Origin: Streptomyces sp. NBC_00425
Lineage (GTDB): Bacteria; Actinomycetota; Actinomycetes; Streptomycetales; Streptomycetaceae
Assembly: GCF_036030735.1 (NCBI RefSeq)
Contig: NZ_CP107928.1
Location: 1,550,001-1,614,000, forward strand
DNA: 64,000 nucleotides
Reading direction: 5' to 3'
Shown here one piece after another: positions 1 to 18,500 of this stretch. The notes under the pieces were generated by a model. It had not been told where the DNA came from. It searched no databases and was given only the letters and a program-made list of their open reading frames with translations. The position numbers and the translations under genes are program-made. The stretch's first letter is position 1. Each line of letters opens with the position of its first letter.

Positions 1-5194
<5,194 letters not shown>

Positions 5195-5231
5195 GTGTTG
5201 TCACCCGTTCTCAGGTCCCTTGGCCGCGCCG

Positions 5232-8200
5232 TCAGGAGATGCCGAGGTCGTTCTCGATGAAGTCGAAGATCTCGTCCGCGCCGGCGGACTGGATCCGGTC
5301 GCTGACGTCGTCACCGCCGGTGGCGGGGACGGCGACGGCGGGGCCGCCGGTGAAGCCGGTGAAACCTGTGAGGAGCGACTGCAGCCGGGCGCCGATACGG
5401 TCGCGCCGGGCGTCGTCGTCGGCCAGTGCGGCCAGGGCGGCCTCCAGGGAGTCGAGGCCGGCGAGGACGGTCTCGGAGCCTTCGGCGTCGTCCGAGAGCC
5501 GGCCCCGCAGATACGCGGCGAGCGCGGTGGCGCTCGGCTGGTCGAACAGCAGGGTGGCGGGCAGGGCGAGGCCGGTGGCGGCGCCGATCCGGTTGCGCAG
5601 CTCGACCGCCATCAACGAGTCGAAGCCGAGGGCGTTGAACGCCGTGGAGGCGCCGACCCGGTCGGTGCCGGTGTGGCCGAGGACTGCCGCGGCCTCGGTC
5701 CGCACCAGGCCGGTCAGGGTGCGTTCGCGTTCGGCCGCGGACTGTCCGGCGAGCCGTTCACGCAGGGCCTGCGGGGCGCCCGTGGCGCTCTGCGGGCGGC
5801 GGGCGTGCAGGTCACGGACCTCGGGGAGTCCGGAGAGCAGCGGGCTGGGCCGGGAGGTGGTGAAGCCGGGCGCGAAACGTGCCCAGTCGATGTCGGCGAC
5901 GGCGAGGACGGCGTCGGTGCGTGCGACGGCCCGGCCGAGGGCGTCGACCGCCCGCTCGGGGTCGAGCGGGTCGATGCCGCCGCGCCGCATACGGTTCTCG
6001 GCGTCGGCGTCGGCGGTGGCCATGCCGCCGCCCGCCCACGGCCCCCATGCCAGCGAGGTGGCGGGCAGCCCGGCCGCTCTGCGCTGTTCGGCCAGGGCGT
6101 CCAGACAGGCGTTGGCCGCCGCGTAGTTGGCCTGGCCGATGGTGCCGAGGGTGCCGGAGATCGACGAGTACAGGACGAACGCGGTGAGTTCGCGCCCACG
6201 CGTCAGTTCGTCGAGGTGGCGCGCGGCGGCCAGCTTGGGCCGCAGGACGCGGTCCAGGGCTGCGGCGTCCATGCCGTCGAGAAGCCGGTCGTCGAGCACG
6301 CCGGCGGTGTGCACGACGGCGTCGACGGGGTGCTCGGCGAGCAGTGCGGCGAGCGCGTCGCGGTCGGCGGTGTCGCAGGCGGCCAGGACCAGTTCGGTGC
6401 CGGAGTCGGCGAGCGCGTCCTTGAGGCGGGAGGCGCCGTCGGAACCCGGGCCGGACCGGCTGACGGCCACGATGCGGCCGGCGCCCTGCGCGGCGAGCCA
6501 GACGGCGGTGCGCAGACCGAGCGCGCCGGTGGCCCCGGTGAGCAGGACGGTGCCGGACCAGTCGGGCGCGGCCGCCACAGGCGCGCCGGCCGGGACGCGC
6601 TCGAGGCGGCGCACGAACGTGCCGGCGGGCCGTACGGCGATCTGGTCCTCGCCTGCCCGATCGGCGAGCGCTGCGGCCAGGCGGCGGGCCACGTCGCCCG
6701 CGACGGCGGCGTCGGTGCCCGCGGGCAGGTCCACCAGCCCACCCCAGAGCTGCGGATGTTCGAGGGCGGCGGTACGGCCCAGGCCCCACACGGCGGCCTG
6801 TTCGGGGACGACGGGCGCCTCCGTCCCGAGGACGCCGGCGGCGCCCGCGGTGAGCGCCCACAGGCGCACCGCGTCGGTACCCGCGGCTCCGTCGGCGAGG
6901 GCCTGGACGAGGGCGGCGGTCGCGGCGAGACCGGCCGGGACGGCGTCGAGTCCGGGAGTTGCGGCGGTGTCGGCGGCGAGCAGCGACAGCACGCCCGTCC
7001 AGGGCCCGTCGCCGTCCTCGCGCAGGGAGCCCAGGGCGGTTGCCAGGGCCGTGCGGTCGACGGTGGCGCAGTCGACGGGCAGGACACGGACGCGGACGCC
7101 GTGCGCGGTGAGCGCGTCCGCGACGGAGGTCGCCCAGGCTCCGCCGTCGAGCCGGTCCGGGACGGCGAGGACCCAGGTGCCGGCGGGCGTGGCGGCGTTC
7201 TCCGTGGTGGGCCGCCACACGACACGGTGCTCCCAGCCCTGGATCTCCGCCTGCCTGCGGTCCTCGCCGCGCCAGGCGGCGAGGGCGGGCAGGACGGCGC
7301 TGAGCGGGGCGTCGGGGTCGACCGCGAGGCGCTCGGCGAGGGCCGAGGCGTCCGTCGCCTCGACGAGTTTCCAGAACGCGGCCTCCTGGCCGGCCGCGGC
7401 GGGAGCCGGCGCGGACGCCTCCAGCCAGAAGCGCTCGCGCTGGAAGGCGTACGTCGGCAGGGGCACGGGCCGGGCCGCGGCGTCGGCCGGCGGCGCCGGG
7501 ACGTCGCCGAGCCCGTGTACGTGCAGGGTGGCGGCGGCGAGCAGCGCGGAGCGGCCCTCGGGCACGTCGCGGCGCACCAGGGGTACGGCGGTCACCGCAG
7601 CGGAGGCGCTGAGGCCGCCTCGGACCAGGGTGGTGAGGGTGGCGTCGGGGCCGAGTTCGAGTGCGAGGGTGACGCCGTCGGCCTCCAGGGTGCGGACGGT
7701 GTCGCCGAAGCGGACGGCCCGGCGGACGTGGCGCACCCAGTAGTCGGGGGTGGTCAGGTCGTCGCCGGCCGCGAGGTCGCCGGTCACGTTGGACACGACG
7801 GGGACGGTGGGGTGGTGGAAGCGGACGCGGGCGGCGACGGCGCGGAACTCGTCGAGCATGGCGTCCATCAGCGGCGAGTGGAAGGCGTGGCTGACCCGCA
7901 GTCGTCGGGTCTTGCGGCCGCGGGCCGCGAACTCGGCGGTGATCGCCTCCACGTCCTCGGCTTGGCCGGAGACGACCACGGAGACCGGTCCGTTGACCGC
8001 GGCGACGGCGACGCGGTCGGACCGGTCCTCCAGCAGGGGCCGCACCTCGTCCTCGGTCGCCTCCAGGGCGGCCATGGCGCCGCCCTCGGGCAGGCTCTGC
8101 ATGAGCCTGCCCCGGGCCGCGACCAGGGCGCAGGCGTCGGTCAGGTCGAGGACTCCGCTGGCGTGGGCGGCGGTCAGTTCGCCGATGGAGTGCCCGGCGA

Positions 8201-11200
8201 GCACGTCGGGCAGCACGCCCCAGGACCGGACGAGGGCGTGGGCGGCGGTGCCGTACGCGAAGAGGGCGGCCTGTGTGTAGGCGGTGCGGTCCAGCAGGGC
8301 GGCCTCGGCGCTGTCCGGGGCGGCGAGGACGACATCGCGCAGCGGCGGTCCGTCGAGGTGGAGGTCGAGTCCGGCGCACACCTCGTCGAAGGTGCGCGCG
8401 TAGACGGGGTGTGCGTCGTACAGGTCGCGGCCCATGCCGGGGCGCTGGGCGCCCTGTCCGCTGAACAGGAGGGCGAGCCGTGCGCCGCCGGCGGTGCCGG
8501 TGACGGTACGGGCGTCCGGCTCGCCGGCGGCGACGGCGGCGAGCCCGGCCAGGAGTTCCGTGCGGTCCCCGGCGACGACGGCGGCGCGGTGGGCGTGCGG
8601 ATGGCGGGCGACGGCGAGGGTGCGGGCGAGGTCGCGGGGGTCGTCCTCGTGGCGCAGCAGGTGGGTGTGCAGCCGGGCGGCCTGGGCACGCAGTGCGTCC
8701 GGGGTGTGCCCGGAGAGGGGGTGCACCCGGGGCACGGCGGCGGGCGCCGCCCGTTCGGCGGCGGGCCTGGCTGCGGGCGGCTCCTCCAGGACGACGTGGG
8801 CGTTGCTGCCGCTGATCCCGAAGGAGGACACGCCCGCGCGGCGCGGCCGGTCGCGGCGGGCCGGCCAGGGACGGGCCTCGGTGAGCAGCTCGATGGCGCC
8901 GCTGGACCAGTCGATGTGCGGGGAGGGCTCGTCGACGTGCAGGGTGCGCGGCAGTTCGCCGTGGCGCATGGCCATGACCATCTTGATGACGCCCGCGGCG
9001 CCGGCGGCGGCCTGGGTGTGACCGAAGTTGGACTTCGCGGATCCCAGCAGCAGGGGTTCCGCGTCGCGTTCGCGACCGTAGGTCGCGAACAGCGCCTGGG
9101 CCTCGATGGGGTCGCCGAGGGTGGTTCCGGTGCCGTGCGCCTCGACGGCGTCGACGTCGGACGGGGAGAGGCCGGCCGAGGCCAGCGCCTGTCGGATGAC
9201 GCGCTCCTGGGAGGGGCCGTTGGGGGCGGTCAGGCCGTTGGAGGCGCCGTCCTGGTTGGTGGCGGATCCGCGGATCACGGCGAGGACGGGGTGGCCTTCG
9301 CGGCGGGCGTCGGAGAGTCGTTCCAGCAGGAGCATGCCGACGCCCTCGGAGAAGCTGGTGCCGTCGGCGCCGGCGGCGAAGGCCTTGCAACGGCCGTCGG
9401 CCGCCAGCCCGTTCTGGGCCGTGAACTCGGTGTAGGTGCCGGGGGTGGCCATGACCGTGACGCCGCCGGCCAGGGCCATCGAGCACTCGCCCTGGCGCAG
9501 GGCGTGGGCGGCGAGGTGCAGAGCGACCAGTGCGGACGAGCAGGCGGTGTCGACCGTCATGGTCGGCCCCTCCAGGCCGAAGGTGTAGGCGACGCGGCCG
9601 GAGATGACGCTGCCGGACACGCCGAGTCCGATGTAGCCCTCCATGCCTTCGGGGATGTCGGCCAGGCCGGAGGCGTAGCCGGAGCCCATCGCGCCGACGT
9701 AGACGCCGGTGCCGCTGCCGCGCAGGGAGAGGGGATCGATCCCGGCGCGTTCGAAGACCTCCCAGGAGGTCTCCAGCAGCAGCCGCTGCTGGGGGTCCAT
9801 GGCGAGCGCCTCGCGAGGTGCGATGCCGAAGAGGGAGGCGTCGAAGTGCGTGGCGCCGTAGAGGAATCCGGCCTCCAGGCCGGGCAGGCGGTCCAGGTCC
9901 CAGCCACGGTCGGTGGGGAACGCGCCGATGGCGTCCCCGCCCTCGGAGACGAAACGCCACAGGTCCTCGGGGGAGGTGACCCCGCCGGGGTACTGGCAGG
10001 CCATGGCGACGACGACGACCGGGTCGTCCTCCTCGGCCGCGGTCCTGGTGGTGGCGAACTCCTCGGTGACTCCCGCGAGTTCGCGTACGAGGTGACGGGC
10101 GAGCGCGGTGGGGCGGGGGTGGTCGAAGACGAGCGTGGCCGGCAGCCGTAGTCCGGTCTCGGCGTTGAGGCGGTTGCGCAGGTCGACGGAGCTCAGGGAG
10201 TCGAAGCCGAGGTCCTTGAAGGACTGTTCGCCGTCGACGGCGCCGGCCGAGCCGTGGCCGAGGGCCACGGCGGCGTGGCGGCGGACCAACTCGAGCAGGT
10301 GGCGCTCCTGTTCGGGTGCGGACAGGCCGGACAGGAGGCGGCTCAGTGCGGAGGTGTCCGCGTCCGCGGCGCGGGCGGTGCGCCGGGCCGGGGCCGCCGG
10401 TACGAGGCCGTGCAGGAGGGCGGGCAGCCGTCCGGACGAGGCGGCGGAGCGCAGCGCGGCAAGGTCGGTGCGCAGCGGCGCGAGCAGCGGCTCGCCGACG
10501 GCGAGCGCCTCGTCGAGCAGGCGCAGGGCCCGGTCCGGGTCCAGGGCGGGCAGTCCGGAGGCCGCGATGCGGCGCCGGCCGTCCTCGCCGAGCCCGCCGG
10601 TCATGCCGCTGTCGTGGTCCCACAGCGTCCAGGCCAGCGAGGTGGCGGGCAGACCGATGGCGCGGCGGTGCTGGGCCAGGGCGTCCAGGACGGTGTTGGC
10701 GGCGGCGTAGTTGGCCTGTCCGGCGCCGCCCAGCAGCCCGGAGGCCGAGGAGAACAGGACGAAAGCGGTGAGGTCGGCGTCCCGGGTCGCCTCGTGCAGG
10801 GTGAGCGCGGCGTCCGCCTTCGCCCGCAGCACGGCGGCGAGCCGGTCGGGGGTGAGCGAGCCGAACACGCCGTCGTCGAGGACGCCGGCGGTGTGCACCA
10901 CGGCGCGCAGCGGCCGCTGTGCGGGCAGCGTGCCGAGGAGGTCGGCCAGGGCTCGCGGGTCGGCGGCGTCGCACGCCTCGACGCGTACGACGGCTCCGTG
11001 GGCGGTGAGTTCGTCGGTCAGCTCGCGGGCGCCGGGGGCTTCGGCGCCCCTTCGGGAGGTCAGCACCAGGGAGCGCACGCCGTGCGCGGCGACCAGGTGG
11101 CGGGCGACCAGCGCGCCGAGCGCGCCGGTGCCGCCGGTGATGAGGACCGTGCCCTCGGCGTCCCAGACGGGTGCCGGATCGGCTGCCGGGGTTCTGGTCA

Positions 11201-14200
11201 GCGCGGGGATTCGGGTCAGCGCGGGGGTGAGCAGCATGCCGTCGCGCAGGGCGAACTGAGTCGCCCCGGTGCTGACGGCGGCCGCGAGGGCCGCTCGGGA
11301 GGCGGCGGTGTCGTCGACGTCGGCGACGACGACGCGTCCCGGGTTCTCGGTCTGGGCCGAACGGACCAGGCCCCAGACGGCGGCTGCGGACAGGTCGGTG
11401 ACGTCCTCGCCGTCGACCGCGCCGACGGCGCCGCGTGTGACGATCACGATCGGGGCGCTGTCGGTGCGCGGATCGGCCAGCAGTGTCCGCAGGCCGGTCA
11501 GGACGCGGCCGGCGATGCCGGCCGGGGTCTCGTCGGGCGCGGAGACGCACGGCAGGACCACGGCCGAGGGGGCGCCGTCGTCGGGGCCGAGCACCGGCCG
11601 GCCGGGGACCAGGTCCGCCGGATCGTCGCCGGCGAGCCGCAGACCGTCGGCGTCGGGAGCGAGGTCGGCCGCAGCGGTGTCGGGCAGGGCGGTGTGGGTC
11701 CAGCGCACCGCGTACAGGGCGCCGTCGGCGGGCCGGGAGGTGTGCGGGGTGACCTGGGAGACCGGGCGGCTGACGAGGGAGCCGACGGTCGCGACGGGGC
11801 GTCCCGTGCCGTCGGAGAGCTGCAGGCTCACGGCGCCGGAAGGACCGCGCTCCAGGCGGACCCGGAGCCCGGTGGCGCCGACGGCGTGCAGCGTGACGCC
11901 GCTGAACGCGAACGGCAGGCCCACGCCGTGCCGTCCGCCACCGCCCCCGCCCCCGCTGTCGTCGCCGGCGTCGGCGTCGGCGTCGGCACCGGCGAGCTGG
12001 GCGTGCAGGGCGGCGTCCAGAAGCGCCGGGTGCAGGCCGAAGCGGGCGGCGTCGCGGTGCTGGTCCTCCGGGAGGGTCACCTCGGCGTACCAGACGTCGC
12101 CGGACCGCCATGCGGCCCGCAGGCCCTGGAAGGCGGGGCCGTACTGGTAGCCCTGGACGGCGAGAGCGTCGTAGAAGCCGTCCAGGGGGACGCTGCGGGC
12201 GTCGGCGGGAGGCCAGGCGACGGGCTCGGCCTCGGGCGCGGCGGGCGCCGGTGCGAGGACGGCGGTGGCGTGCCGGGTCCAGGGGCCGTCGTCGTCGGCG
12301 TCGGCCCGGGAGTGCACGGCGACCGGCCTGCGGCCGTCCGCGTCGGGGGCGCCGACGGCGATCTGCAGCTGGACGCCGGAGGCGTCCTGGAGCGCCAGCG
12401 GGGCTTCGAGCGTGAGGTCGTCCAGGAGACCGCAGCCGACCTCGTCGCCGGCGCGCAGCACGAGTTCGACGAACGCGGCGCCGGGCAGCAGGACCGTGCC
12501 GGACACGGTGTGGTCGGCGAGCCAGGGCTGGGCGCGGGTGGACAGCCGTCCGGTGAGCAGGACCCGGTCGTCGTCGGCGACGCGGACGACGGCCCCGAGC
12601 AGCGGGTGGCCGGCGCCGACGAGCCCGGCGCCGGTGACGTCGCCGGTGCCGAGGGAGGGGCGCAGCCAGTAGCGGTCCCCCGTGAACGCGTAGGTGGGCA
12701 GGTCGACCCGCGGGTCGGCCGGGTCGCTGCCGAGCAGGGCCTCCGGTTCGACGGAGGCGCCGTGGACGTGGACGGCGGCGACCGCGGCGAGCAGGGTGCG
12801 GGACTCGGGGCGGTCCTTGCGCAGCACGGGCACGCAGAGGCGGTCGGCGCTGTCGTCGGGCAGCGCGGTCCGGGCGAGCGCGCTGAGGGTGGCGTCGGGG
12901 CCGATCTCCAGGTAGCGGGTGACACCGTGGGTGGCGAGCCAGTCCACGCCGTCGGTGAAGCGGACGGTGTGGCGCAGGTGGCGCACCCAGTAGTCGGCCG
13001 ACGCCAGTTCCTCGGCCGTGGCGGGACGTCCGGTGAGGTCGGAGACGACGGTCAGGCGCGGGGTGTGCGCGGTGACGCTCTCGGCCACGGCCCGGAAGTC
13101 GTCCAGGACGGCGTCCATGCGTGCCGAGTGGAAGGCGTGCGAGACCCGCAGCCTGCGGGTGGTGCGGCCGCGGGCCGCGAGGGCGGACGCGACGGCTTCG
13201 ACGGCGCTCTCGTCACCGGAGATCACGGTGGCGCGCGGGCCGTTGACGGCGGCGACCGACACGGCGTCGCCGTGTGCGGCGAGCAGGGCGGTCACCTCGT
13301 CCTCGGCGGCCTCGACGGAGACCATGGCGCCCCCGCGCGGCAGGGCCTGCATCAGCCGCCCGCGGGCGGCGACGAGCCGGCAGGCGTCGGGCAGCGACCA
13401 CACGCCGGCGACGTGGGCGGCGGAGAGTTCGCCCAGCGAGTGCCCGAGAACGTACTTGGGCGTGACGCCCCACGATTCCAGCAGGCGGTAGAGGGAGACC
13501 TCGACGGCGAACAGGGCGGGCTGGGCGAGGCCGGTCTCCCGCAGCGCCTCGTCGTCCGGGGCGCTGTCGAGGACGGCTTTCTTCAGGCTCAGCCCCAGTT
13601 CGGGGTCGAGATGGGCGCAGACCTCGTCGAAGGCGCGGGCGAACGCGGGGAACGCGTCGTACAGTTCGCGGCCCATGCCGGGCCGCTGGGCGCCCTGGCC
13701 GGAGAAGAGGAACGCGGTCGCGCCGCGCAGGGTGCGGCCCGTCACGACGTCCGGGTGCTCCTCCCCCGCGGCGAGGGCGCGCAGGGCGTCGCGGGCGCCG
13801 GCCGTGTCCTCGGCGAGGACCACGGCCCGGTGTTCGAAGGCCTGCCGCGTCCCGGCGAGTGCGCGGGCGGTGACGTGCGGGTCGTCGGCGGGGTGGGCGT
13901 CGGCGTGCTCGAGGAGGCGGTCGGCCTGGGCGCGCAGCGCTTCGGCGCTGCGCGCGGACAGCAGCCAGGGCGCCAGCGGCAGCCGTACGGCGGTCTCGGG
14001 GGCGGGACCCGCCTCCTCGCTCCGCGGGGTCCCCTCGGCCTCGCTCTTCTCGGCGTTGTCGGTCTCGGAGGGCGCGGCCTCCAGGACGACGTGGGCGTTG
14101 GTGCCGCTGATGCCGAAGGACGAGACGGCGGCGCGGCGGGGACGTCCCTCGGTGAGCGGCCAGTCGGCGGCCTCGGTGAGCAGCCGGACGTGACCGGCGT

Positions 14201-15455
14201 CCCAGTCGACGTGCGTGGACGGCTGGTCCACGTGCAGCGTGCGCGGCAGGCGTCCGTGCCGGAGGGCCATGACGGTCTTGATGACGCCTGCGACGCCGGC
14301 CGCCGCCTGCGTGTGGCCGAGGTTCGACTTCAGGGAACCCAGGTGCAGCGGATGCTCGGCGTCCTTGGCACGGCCGTAGGTGGTGAGCAGGGCCTGGGCC
14401 TCGATGGGGTCGCCGAGGGTGGTGCCCGTGCCGTGCGCCTCGACGGCGTCGACGTCCGCGGCGGTGATCCCGGCGTTGGCGAGGGCCTGCTCGATGACGC
14501 GCTGCTGGGCGGGCCCGTTGGGCGCGGTCAGACCGTTGGAGGCGCCGTCGGAGTTCACGGCGGAGCCGCGGACCACGGCCAGCACGGGGTGCCCGTTGCG
14601 GCGGGCGTCGGAGAGGCGTTCCACCAGCAGCAGGCCCACGCCCTCGGACCAGCCGGTGCCGTCCGCGGCGTCGGCGAAGGCCTTGCAGCGTCCGTCGGGG
14701 GCGAGGCCGCGCTGCCTGCTGAACTCGAACAGCAGGCCCGGGGTGGCCATCACGGCGACGCCGCCGGCCATCGCGAGGTCGCACTCGCCGGCCCGCAGGG
14801 CCTGCACCGCCCAGTGCAGGGCGACCAGGGAGGAGGAGCAGGCGGTGTCGACGGTGACGGCCGGCCCTTCCAGGCCCAGGACGTAGGAGATACGGCCGGA
14901 GGCGACCGAGGTCGCGTTCCCGGCGAGCATCAGGCCGTGCACGTCCTCGGGCACCTCGACCGGGCCCTGTCCGTAACCGGAGGTCGCCGCGCCCACGAAC
15001 ACGCCGGTGGCGCTGCCGCGCAGGGTCCGGGGCCGGATCCCGGCGCGCTCCAGGAGTTCCCAGGACGCCTCCAGCAGGATGCGCTGCTGCGGGTCGGTGG
15101 CGAGGGCCTCGCGGGGGCTCATGCCGAAGAAGGCGGCGTCGAAGGAGGCGGCGTCGCGCAGGAAGCCGCCCTCCCGGGTGGAGAACGTGCCGGGCCGGTC
15201 CGGGTCCGGGTCGTACCGGTCGGCGATGTCCCAGCCCCGGTCCTGAGGCAGTGGGCCGATGGCGTCCCGGCCCTCGTCGACGAGCCGCCACAGGTCCTCG
15301 GGCGAACGGATGTCGCCGGGGAAGCGGCAGCTCATCGCGACGACGGCGATCGGCTCCCGGCTGCGGTCCTCGACCTCGCGCAGCCTGCGGCGGGTCTGCC
15401 GGAGTTCACCCGTGACCCGCTTGAGGTATTCAACGTACTTGTCGTCGTCAGCCAC
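5232..15455 (-). CDS. Modular type I polyketide synthase D (two modules)
   Basis: This PKS of about 3407 residues holds two complete extension modules: KS-AT-DH-KR-ACP and KS-AT-KR-ACP. The chosen start is the GTG at 15455 ([14 protein letters not shown]), because AAGGAAG at 15464-15470 lies 8 bases upstream. An in-frame GTG at 15464 would sit directly against that ribosome site. Landmarks are KS Cys206 and Cys1972, AT Ser673 and Ser2423, DH His982, KR Tyr1583 and Tyr3111, and ACP Ser1753 and Ser3280. Both ATs carry HAFH (malonyl-CoA), and both KRs carry LDD without the B2 proline (B1-type). The N-terminus is a docking helix, and the C-terminus ends in an acidic docking-like tail ([12 protein letters not shown]). 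It lies 66 bases after PKS C and 37 bases before PKS E, consistent with one operon. Confidence 0.95.
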   Translation of the reverse strand: MADDDKYVEYLKRVTGELRQTRRRLREVEDRSREPIAVVAMSCRFPGDIRSPEDLWRLVDEGRDAIGPLPQDRGWDIADRYDPDPDRPGTFSTREGGFLRDAASFDAAFFGMSPREALATDPQQRILLEASWELLERAGIRPRTLRGSATGVFVGAATSGYGQGPVEVPEDVHGLMLAGNATSVASGRISYVLGLEGPAVTVDTACSSSLVALHWAVQALRAGECDLAMAGGVAVMATPGLLFEFSRQRGLAPDGRCKAFADAADGTGWSEGVGLLLVERLSDARRNGHPVLAVVRGSAVNSDGASNGLTAPNGPAQQRVIEQALANAGITAADVDAVEAHGTGTTLGDPIEAQALLTTYGRAKDAEHPLHLGSLKSNLGHTQAAAGVAGVIKTVMALRHGRLPRTLHVDQPSTHVDWDAGHVRLLTEAADWPLTEGRPRRAAVSSFGISGTNAHVVLEAAPSETDNAEKSEAEGTPRSEEAGPAPETAVRLPLAPWLLSARSAEALRAQADRLLEHADAHPADDPHVTARALAGTRQAFEHRAVVLAEDTAGARDALRALAAGEEHPDVVTGRTLRGATAFLFSGQGAQRPGMGRELYDAFPAFARAFDEVCAHLDPELGLSLKKAVLDSAPDDEALRETGLAQPALFAVEVSLYRLLESWGVTPKYVLGHSLGELSAAHVAGVWSLPDACRLVAARGRLMQALPRGGAMVSVEAAEDEVTALLAAHGDAVSVAAVNGPRATVISGDESAVEAVASALAARGRTTRRLRVSHAFHSARMDAVLDDFRAVAESVTAHTPRLTVVSDLTGRPATAEELASADYWVRHLRHTVRFTDGVDWLATHGVTRYLEIGPDATLSALARTALPDDSADRLCVPVLRKDRPESRTLLAAVAAVHVHGASVEPEALLGSDPADPRVDLPTYAFTGDRYWLRPSLGTGDVTGAGLVGAGHPLLGAVVRVADDDRVLLTGRLSTRAQPWLADHTVSGTVLLPGAAFVELVLRAGDEVGCGLLDDLTLEAPLALQDASGVQLQIAVGAPDADGRRPVAVHSRADADDDGPWTRHATAVLAPAPAAPEAEPVAWPPADARSVPLDGFYDALAVQGYQYGPAFQGLRAAWRSGDVWYAEVTLPEDQHRDAARFGLHPALLDAALHAQLAGADADADAGDDSGGGGGGGRHGVGLPFAFSGVTLHAVGATGLRVRLERGPSGAVSLQLSDGTGRPVATVGSLVSRPVSQVTPHTSRPADGALYAVRWTHTALPDTAAADLAPDADGLRLAGDDPADLVPGRPVLGPDDGAPSAVVLPCVSAPDETPAGIAGRVLTGLRTLLADPRTDSAPIVIVTRGAVGAVDGEDVTDLSAAAVWGLVRSAQTENPGRVVVADVDDTAASRAALAAAVSTGATQFALRDGMLLTPALTRIPALTRTPAADPAPVWDAEGTVLITGGTGALGALVARHLVAAHGVRSLVLTSRRGAEAPGARELTDELTAHGAVVRVEACDAADPRALADLLGTLPAQRPLRAVVHTAGVLDDGVFGSLTPDRLAAVLRAKADAALTLHEATRDADLTAFVLFSSASGLLGGAGQANYAAANTVLDALAQHRRAIGLPATSLAWTLWDHDSGMTGGLGEDGRRRIAASGLPALDPDRALRLLDEALAVGEPLLAPLRTDLAALRSAASSGRLPALLHGLVPAAPARRTARAADADTSALSRLLSGLSAPEQERHLLELVRRHAAVALGHGSAGAVDGEQSFKDLGFDSLSSVDLRNRLNAETGLRLPATLVFDHPRPTALARHLVRELAGVTEEFATTRTAAEEDDPVVVVAMACQYPGGVTSPEDLWRFVSEGGDAIGAFPTDRGWDLDRLPGLEAGFLYGATHFDASLFGIAPREALAMDPQQRLLLETSWEVFERAGIDPLSLRGSGTGVYVGAMGSGYASGLADIPEGMEGYIGLGVSGSVISGRVAYTFGLEGPTMTVDTACSSALVALHLAAHALRQGECSMALAGGVTVMATPGTYTEFTAQNGLAADGRCKAFAAGADGTSFSEGVGMLLLERLSDARREGHPVLAVIRGSATNQDGASNGLTAPNGPSQERVIRQALASAGLSPSDVDAVEAHGTGTTLGDPIEAQALFATYGRERDAEPLLLGSAKSNFGHTQAAAGAAGVIKMVMAMRHGELPRTLHVDEPSPHIDWSSGAIELLTEARPWPARRDRPRRAGVSSFGISGSNAHVVLEEPPAARPAAERAAPAAVPRVHPLSGHTPDALRAQAARLHTHLLRHEDDPRDLARTLAVARHPHAHRAAVVAGDRTELLAGLAAVAAGEPDARTVTGTAGGARLALLFSGQGAQRPGMGRDLYDAHPVYARTFDEVCAGLDLHLDGPPLRDVVLAAPDSAEAALLDRTAYTQAALFAYGTAAHALVRSWGVLPDVLAGHSIGELTAAHASGVLDLTDACALVAARGRLMQSLPEGGAMAALEATEDEVRPLLEDRSDRVAVAAVNGPVSVVVSGQAEDVEAITAEFAARGRKTRRLRVSHAFHSPLMDAMLDEFRAVAARVRFHHPTVPVVSNVTGDLAAGDDLTTPDYWVRHVRRAVRFGDTVRTLEADGVTLALELGPDATLTTLVRGGLSASAAVTAVPLVRRDVPEGRSALLAAATLHVHGLGDVPAPPADAAARPVPLPTYAFQRERFWLEASAPAPAAAGQEAAFWKLVEATDASALAERLAVDPDAPLSAVLPALAAWRGEDRRQAEIQGWEHRVVWRPTTENAATPAGTWVLAVPDRLDGGAWATSVADALTAHGVRVRVLPVDCATVDRTALATALGSLREDGDGPWTGVLSLLAADTAATPGLDAVPAGLAATAALVQALADGAAGTDAVRLWALTAGAAGVLGTEAPVVPEQAAVWGLGRTAALEHPQLWGGLVDLPAGTDAAVAGDVARRLAAALADRAGEDQIAVRPAGTFVRRLERVPAGAPVAAAPDWSGTVLLTGATGALGLRTAVWLAAQGAGRIVAVSRSGPGSDGASRLKDALADSGTELVLAACDTADRDALAALLAEHPVDAVVHTAGVLDDRLLDGMDAAALDRVLRPKLAAARHLDELTRGRELTAFVLYSSISGTLGTIGQANYAAANACLDALAEQRRAAGLPATSLAWGPWAGGGMATADADAENRMRRGGIDPLDPERAVDALGRAVARTDAVLAVADIDWARFAPGFTTSRPSPLLSGLPEVRDLHARRPQSATGAPQALRERLAGQSAAERERTLTGLVRTEAAAVLGHTGTDRVGASTAFNALGFDSLMAVELRNRIGAATGLALPATLLFDQPSATALAAYLRGRLSDDAEGSETVLAGLDSLEAALAALADDDARRDRIGARLQSLLTGFTGFTGGPAVAVPATGGDDVSDRIQSAGADEIFDFIENDLGIS
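5495..10027 (-). other. PKS D module 2: KS-AT(malonyl)-KR(B1)-ACP
   Basis: KS Cys is at nt 9540-9542 (DTACSSA), AT Ser at 8187-8189 (GHSIGE), KR Tyr at 6123-6125 and ACP Ser at 5616-5618. The AT shows SHAFHS. The KR shows VLDD and [11 protein letters not shown], a B1-type pattern. No DH lies between AT and KR, so a hydroxyl is predicted. Confidence 0.9.
10076..15360 (-). other. PKS D module 1: KS-AT(malonyl)-DH-KR(B1)-ACP
   Basis: KS Cys is at nt 14838-14840, AT Ser at 13437-13439 (GHSLGE) and HAFH at 13128-13139. The DH His is at 12510-12512 in [10 protein letters not shown], a perfect HxxxGxxxxP match, and its second motif is [10 protein letters not shown] Tyr is at 10707-10709 and ACP Ser at 10197-10199. 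The predicted product of this step is an alpha,beta-alkene. Confidence 0.9.
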
Positions 15456-15521
15456 GAAAGTCACTTCCTTGAACCGGGCGGGGCCGGGGCGTCGGGTGCG
15501 TGCGGAGGACCTGCGGGGCGC

Positions 15522-18500
15522 TCATGCGTCCCCCAGCTCGCGGTCGATCAGGTCGAAGAGGTCGCCCGCCGTCTCGACGTCGGCGAGCTCGTCGTCCCGT
15601 GCGGCGGGGACGGCGGCGGTCACGAGGGGCTCGCCCTGCCAGCGGGAGAGCAGCTCGCGCAGCCGGGCGGTGACCTTCTCGTGGTCCTCACCGGCCATGT
15701 CGGCGTCCGCCAGGGAGCCCTCCAGGCGGTCCATCTCCGCGAGGAGGGCCTGCGCGGTGCCGGGCGGCTCGGGCAGGGACAGTTCGTTCAGCAGGTACCG
15801 GGCCTGGGCCAGGGCGGTCGGGTAGTCGAAGACGAGGGTGGCGGGCAGCCGCAGGCCGGTGGCGGCGCCGAGCCGGTTGCGCAGCTCGACCGCCGTCAGC
15901 GAGTCGAAGCCCAGCTCCTGGAAGGTCTGTTCGGGATCGATGTCGGCCGCCGAGCCGTGTCCGAGGACGGCGGCGGCCTGCTCGGCGACCACGTCGAGGA
16001 GGAGCTGGTCGCGGTCCGCGGAGGGCAGCGGAGCCAGCCGGTCGGCCAGCGACTGCGGAGCCGCCGTGACGGGCGCCGTCCCGGCGGCCGTGGCGCGGCG
16101 CCGGGCGGGGGTGCGGACCAGGCCGCGCAGGAGCACCGGCAGGACGTCGTGGTGTTCGCGCAGCGCGGCCGGGTCCAGGTCCATCGGCAGCAGCGCGGCG
16201 CGGTCGGTGCCGGCGGCGGCGTCCAGGAGCCGCATGCCGGTGGTGGCGTCGAGCGGCGCCATGCCGGTACGGGCGTGCCGTTCGCGGTCGGCGTCGCCGA
16301 GTTCTCCGGTCATGCCCGCCTCGGGCAGCCAGGTCCCCCAGGCGAGCGACACGGCGGGCAGGCCCTGGGCGCGACGGCGGTGTGCGAAGGCGTCCAGGAA
16401 GGCGTTGGCGGCCGAGTAGTTGGCCTGTCCCGCTCCGCCGAACGTGCCGGCGACGGAGGAGAAGACCACGAATCGGGCGAGGTCGAGGTCGCGGGTCAGT
16501 TCGTGCAGCGCGACCACGGCGTCGACCTTGGGCCGCAGCGCTTCGTCCAGTCGGTCCGGAGTCATCGAGGACAGCACGCCGTCCGCGAGGACGCCCGCGG
16601 TGTGGATCACGGCAGTCAGCGCCCGGTCGGCGGGGACGCCCGCGAGGAGCGCGGCGAGCGCGGTGCGGTCGGCCACGTCGCAGGCGGCCACCGTGACGTC
16701 GGCTCCCAACTGGGCGAGTTCGTCGCGCAGTTCGGCCGCGCCGGGCGCGTCCGGGCCGCGCCGGCCGGCGATCAGCAGGTGCCGTACGCCGTGCTCGGCG
16801 ACGAGGTGACGGGCGGTGATGCGGCCGAGTCCGCCGAGTCCGCCGGTCAGCAGGACCGTGCCGGCCGGGTCGAGTTCGGCCGGCAGGGTCAGCACGACCT
16901 TGCCGATGTGCCGTGCCTGGCTGACGAACCGGAAGGCGTCTGGCGCCCTGCGGACGTCCCATACGGCCATCGGCAGCGGCCTGAGCACGCCGCGCCCGAA
17001 CAGGTCGGCCAGATCGGTCAGGATCTCGCCGATGCGGTCGGGGCCGGCCTCGATCAGGTCGAACGCCCGGTAGACGACGCCGGGATGGTCGGCGGCGATC
17101 TGTCCGGTGTCGCGTACGTCGGTCTTGCCCATCTCCAGGAAGCGGCCGCCGCGCGGCAGCAGCCGCAGGGAGGCGTCGACGAACTCCCGGGCCAGCGAGT
17201 CGAGGACGACGTCGAAACCGCGGCCGTCGGTGGCGTTGCGCAGCCGCTCCTCGAAGCCGAGGTCGCGGGAGGAGGCGGTATGGGCGTCGTCGAGGCCGGC
17301 GGCGCGCAGCGCGTCCCACTTGGCGGGTGACGCGGTTCCGTAGACCTCGGCGCCGAGGTGCCGGGCGAGCTGGACGGCGGCCGAGCCTACGCCGCTGGCC
17401 GCCGCGTGCACGAGAACGCTCTCGCCGGGTTCGAGTCCGCCGAGGTCGACCAGCGCGTAGTAGGCGGTGAGGTAGGCGATGGGGACGGTCGCGGCCTCGG
17501 CGAAGCTCCAGCCCTTCGGGATGCGCGTGACCATCCGGGCGTCGGCGACCGCGACGGGCCCGAAGGCGCCGGCGAACATGCCCATCACCCGGTCCCCGGG
17601 GGCGAGGGCGGTCACCTCGGCGCCGACGCCGGTGACCACGCCGGCGCCCTCCAGGCCGATCGCGGTGGCGTCGCCGGGGTACATGCCGAGCGCGGTGAGG
17701 ACGTCGCGGAAGTTGACGCCGGCGGCGCGCATCGAGATGCGCACCTCGTTGGGGGCGAGCGCCGCGTCGACCTCCGGGCAGGCCTCGAGACGCAGGCCGT
17801 CCAGGCTGCCCCTGTGTTCCACGCCCAGCCGCCAGGCGGCGGTGCCGGCGGGCGGCAGGAGGGCGCGGTCGGCGGCCAGCGGGACGATGTGCGGTGCGGC
17901 CACCGTCCCGTCCCGGACGACGAGTTCGAACGCGGCGTCGCCGAGCGCGGCGGGCAGTGCCCCCGCCGAGGCGTCGCCGCCGTCGGTGTCGGCGAGGACG
18001 AATCGGCCCGGGTTCTCGGTGCGGGCGGCCCGCACGAGGCCCCAGACCGCCGCCTGCGCCGGGTCGGCCGGCCGGGGGCCTGCGGGGACGGCGTCACGGG
18101 TGACGACGGCGAGCCGGGCGTGCGCGAACACCGGGTCGTCCGCCCACTGCCGGACGACGGCGAGCGCCTCGGCGAGGGTCGCACGGGTCGCGTCGACCAG
18201 GCCGCCGGCGTCGCCCGGGACGTCAGCCGTGACGGGCACGGCGTACAGGACGGTGTCGGGCACCTCCCCGGCCCCCGCCAGAGCGTCGAGGCCGGGGACA
18301 CGGCGCACGGTGCGACCGGCGGCGCGCAGGGCGCCGGCCAGTGCCTCCGCCTCTTCCGCGCCGACGATCGTCCATGCGGCCGGCGCGACGGCGTTCACCG
18401 CGGCCACCGGCTGCCAGTCCAGTTCGTACAGGCCCTGACGGTCCGGGGCGCCGACGGTGGAGCCCGCCAGATCGCCGGTCAGCTCGCGCAGGGTGAGCGA

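Noticed and set aside
15456..15464. GTG at 15464 as start of PKS D
   Set aside because: The only ribosome-site-like sequence (AAGGAAG) abuts or overlaps this codon, whereas the GTG at 15455 has it at an ideal 8-base spacing.
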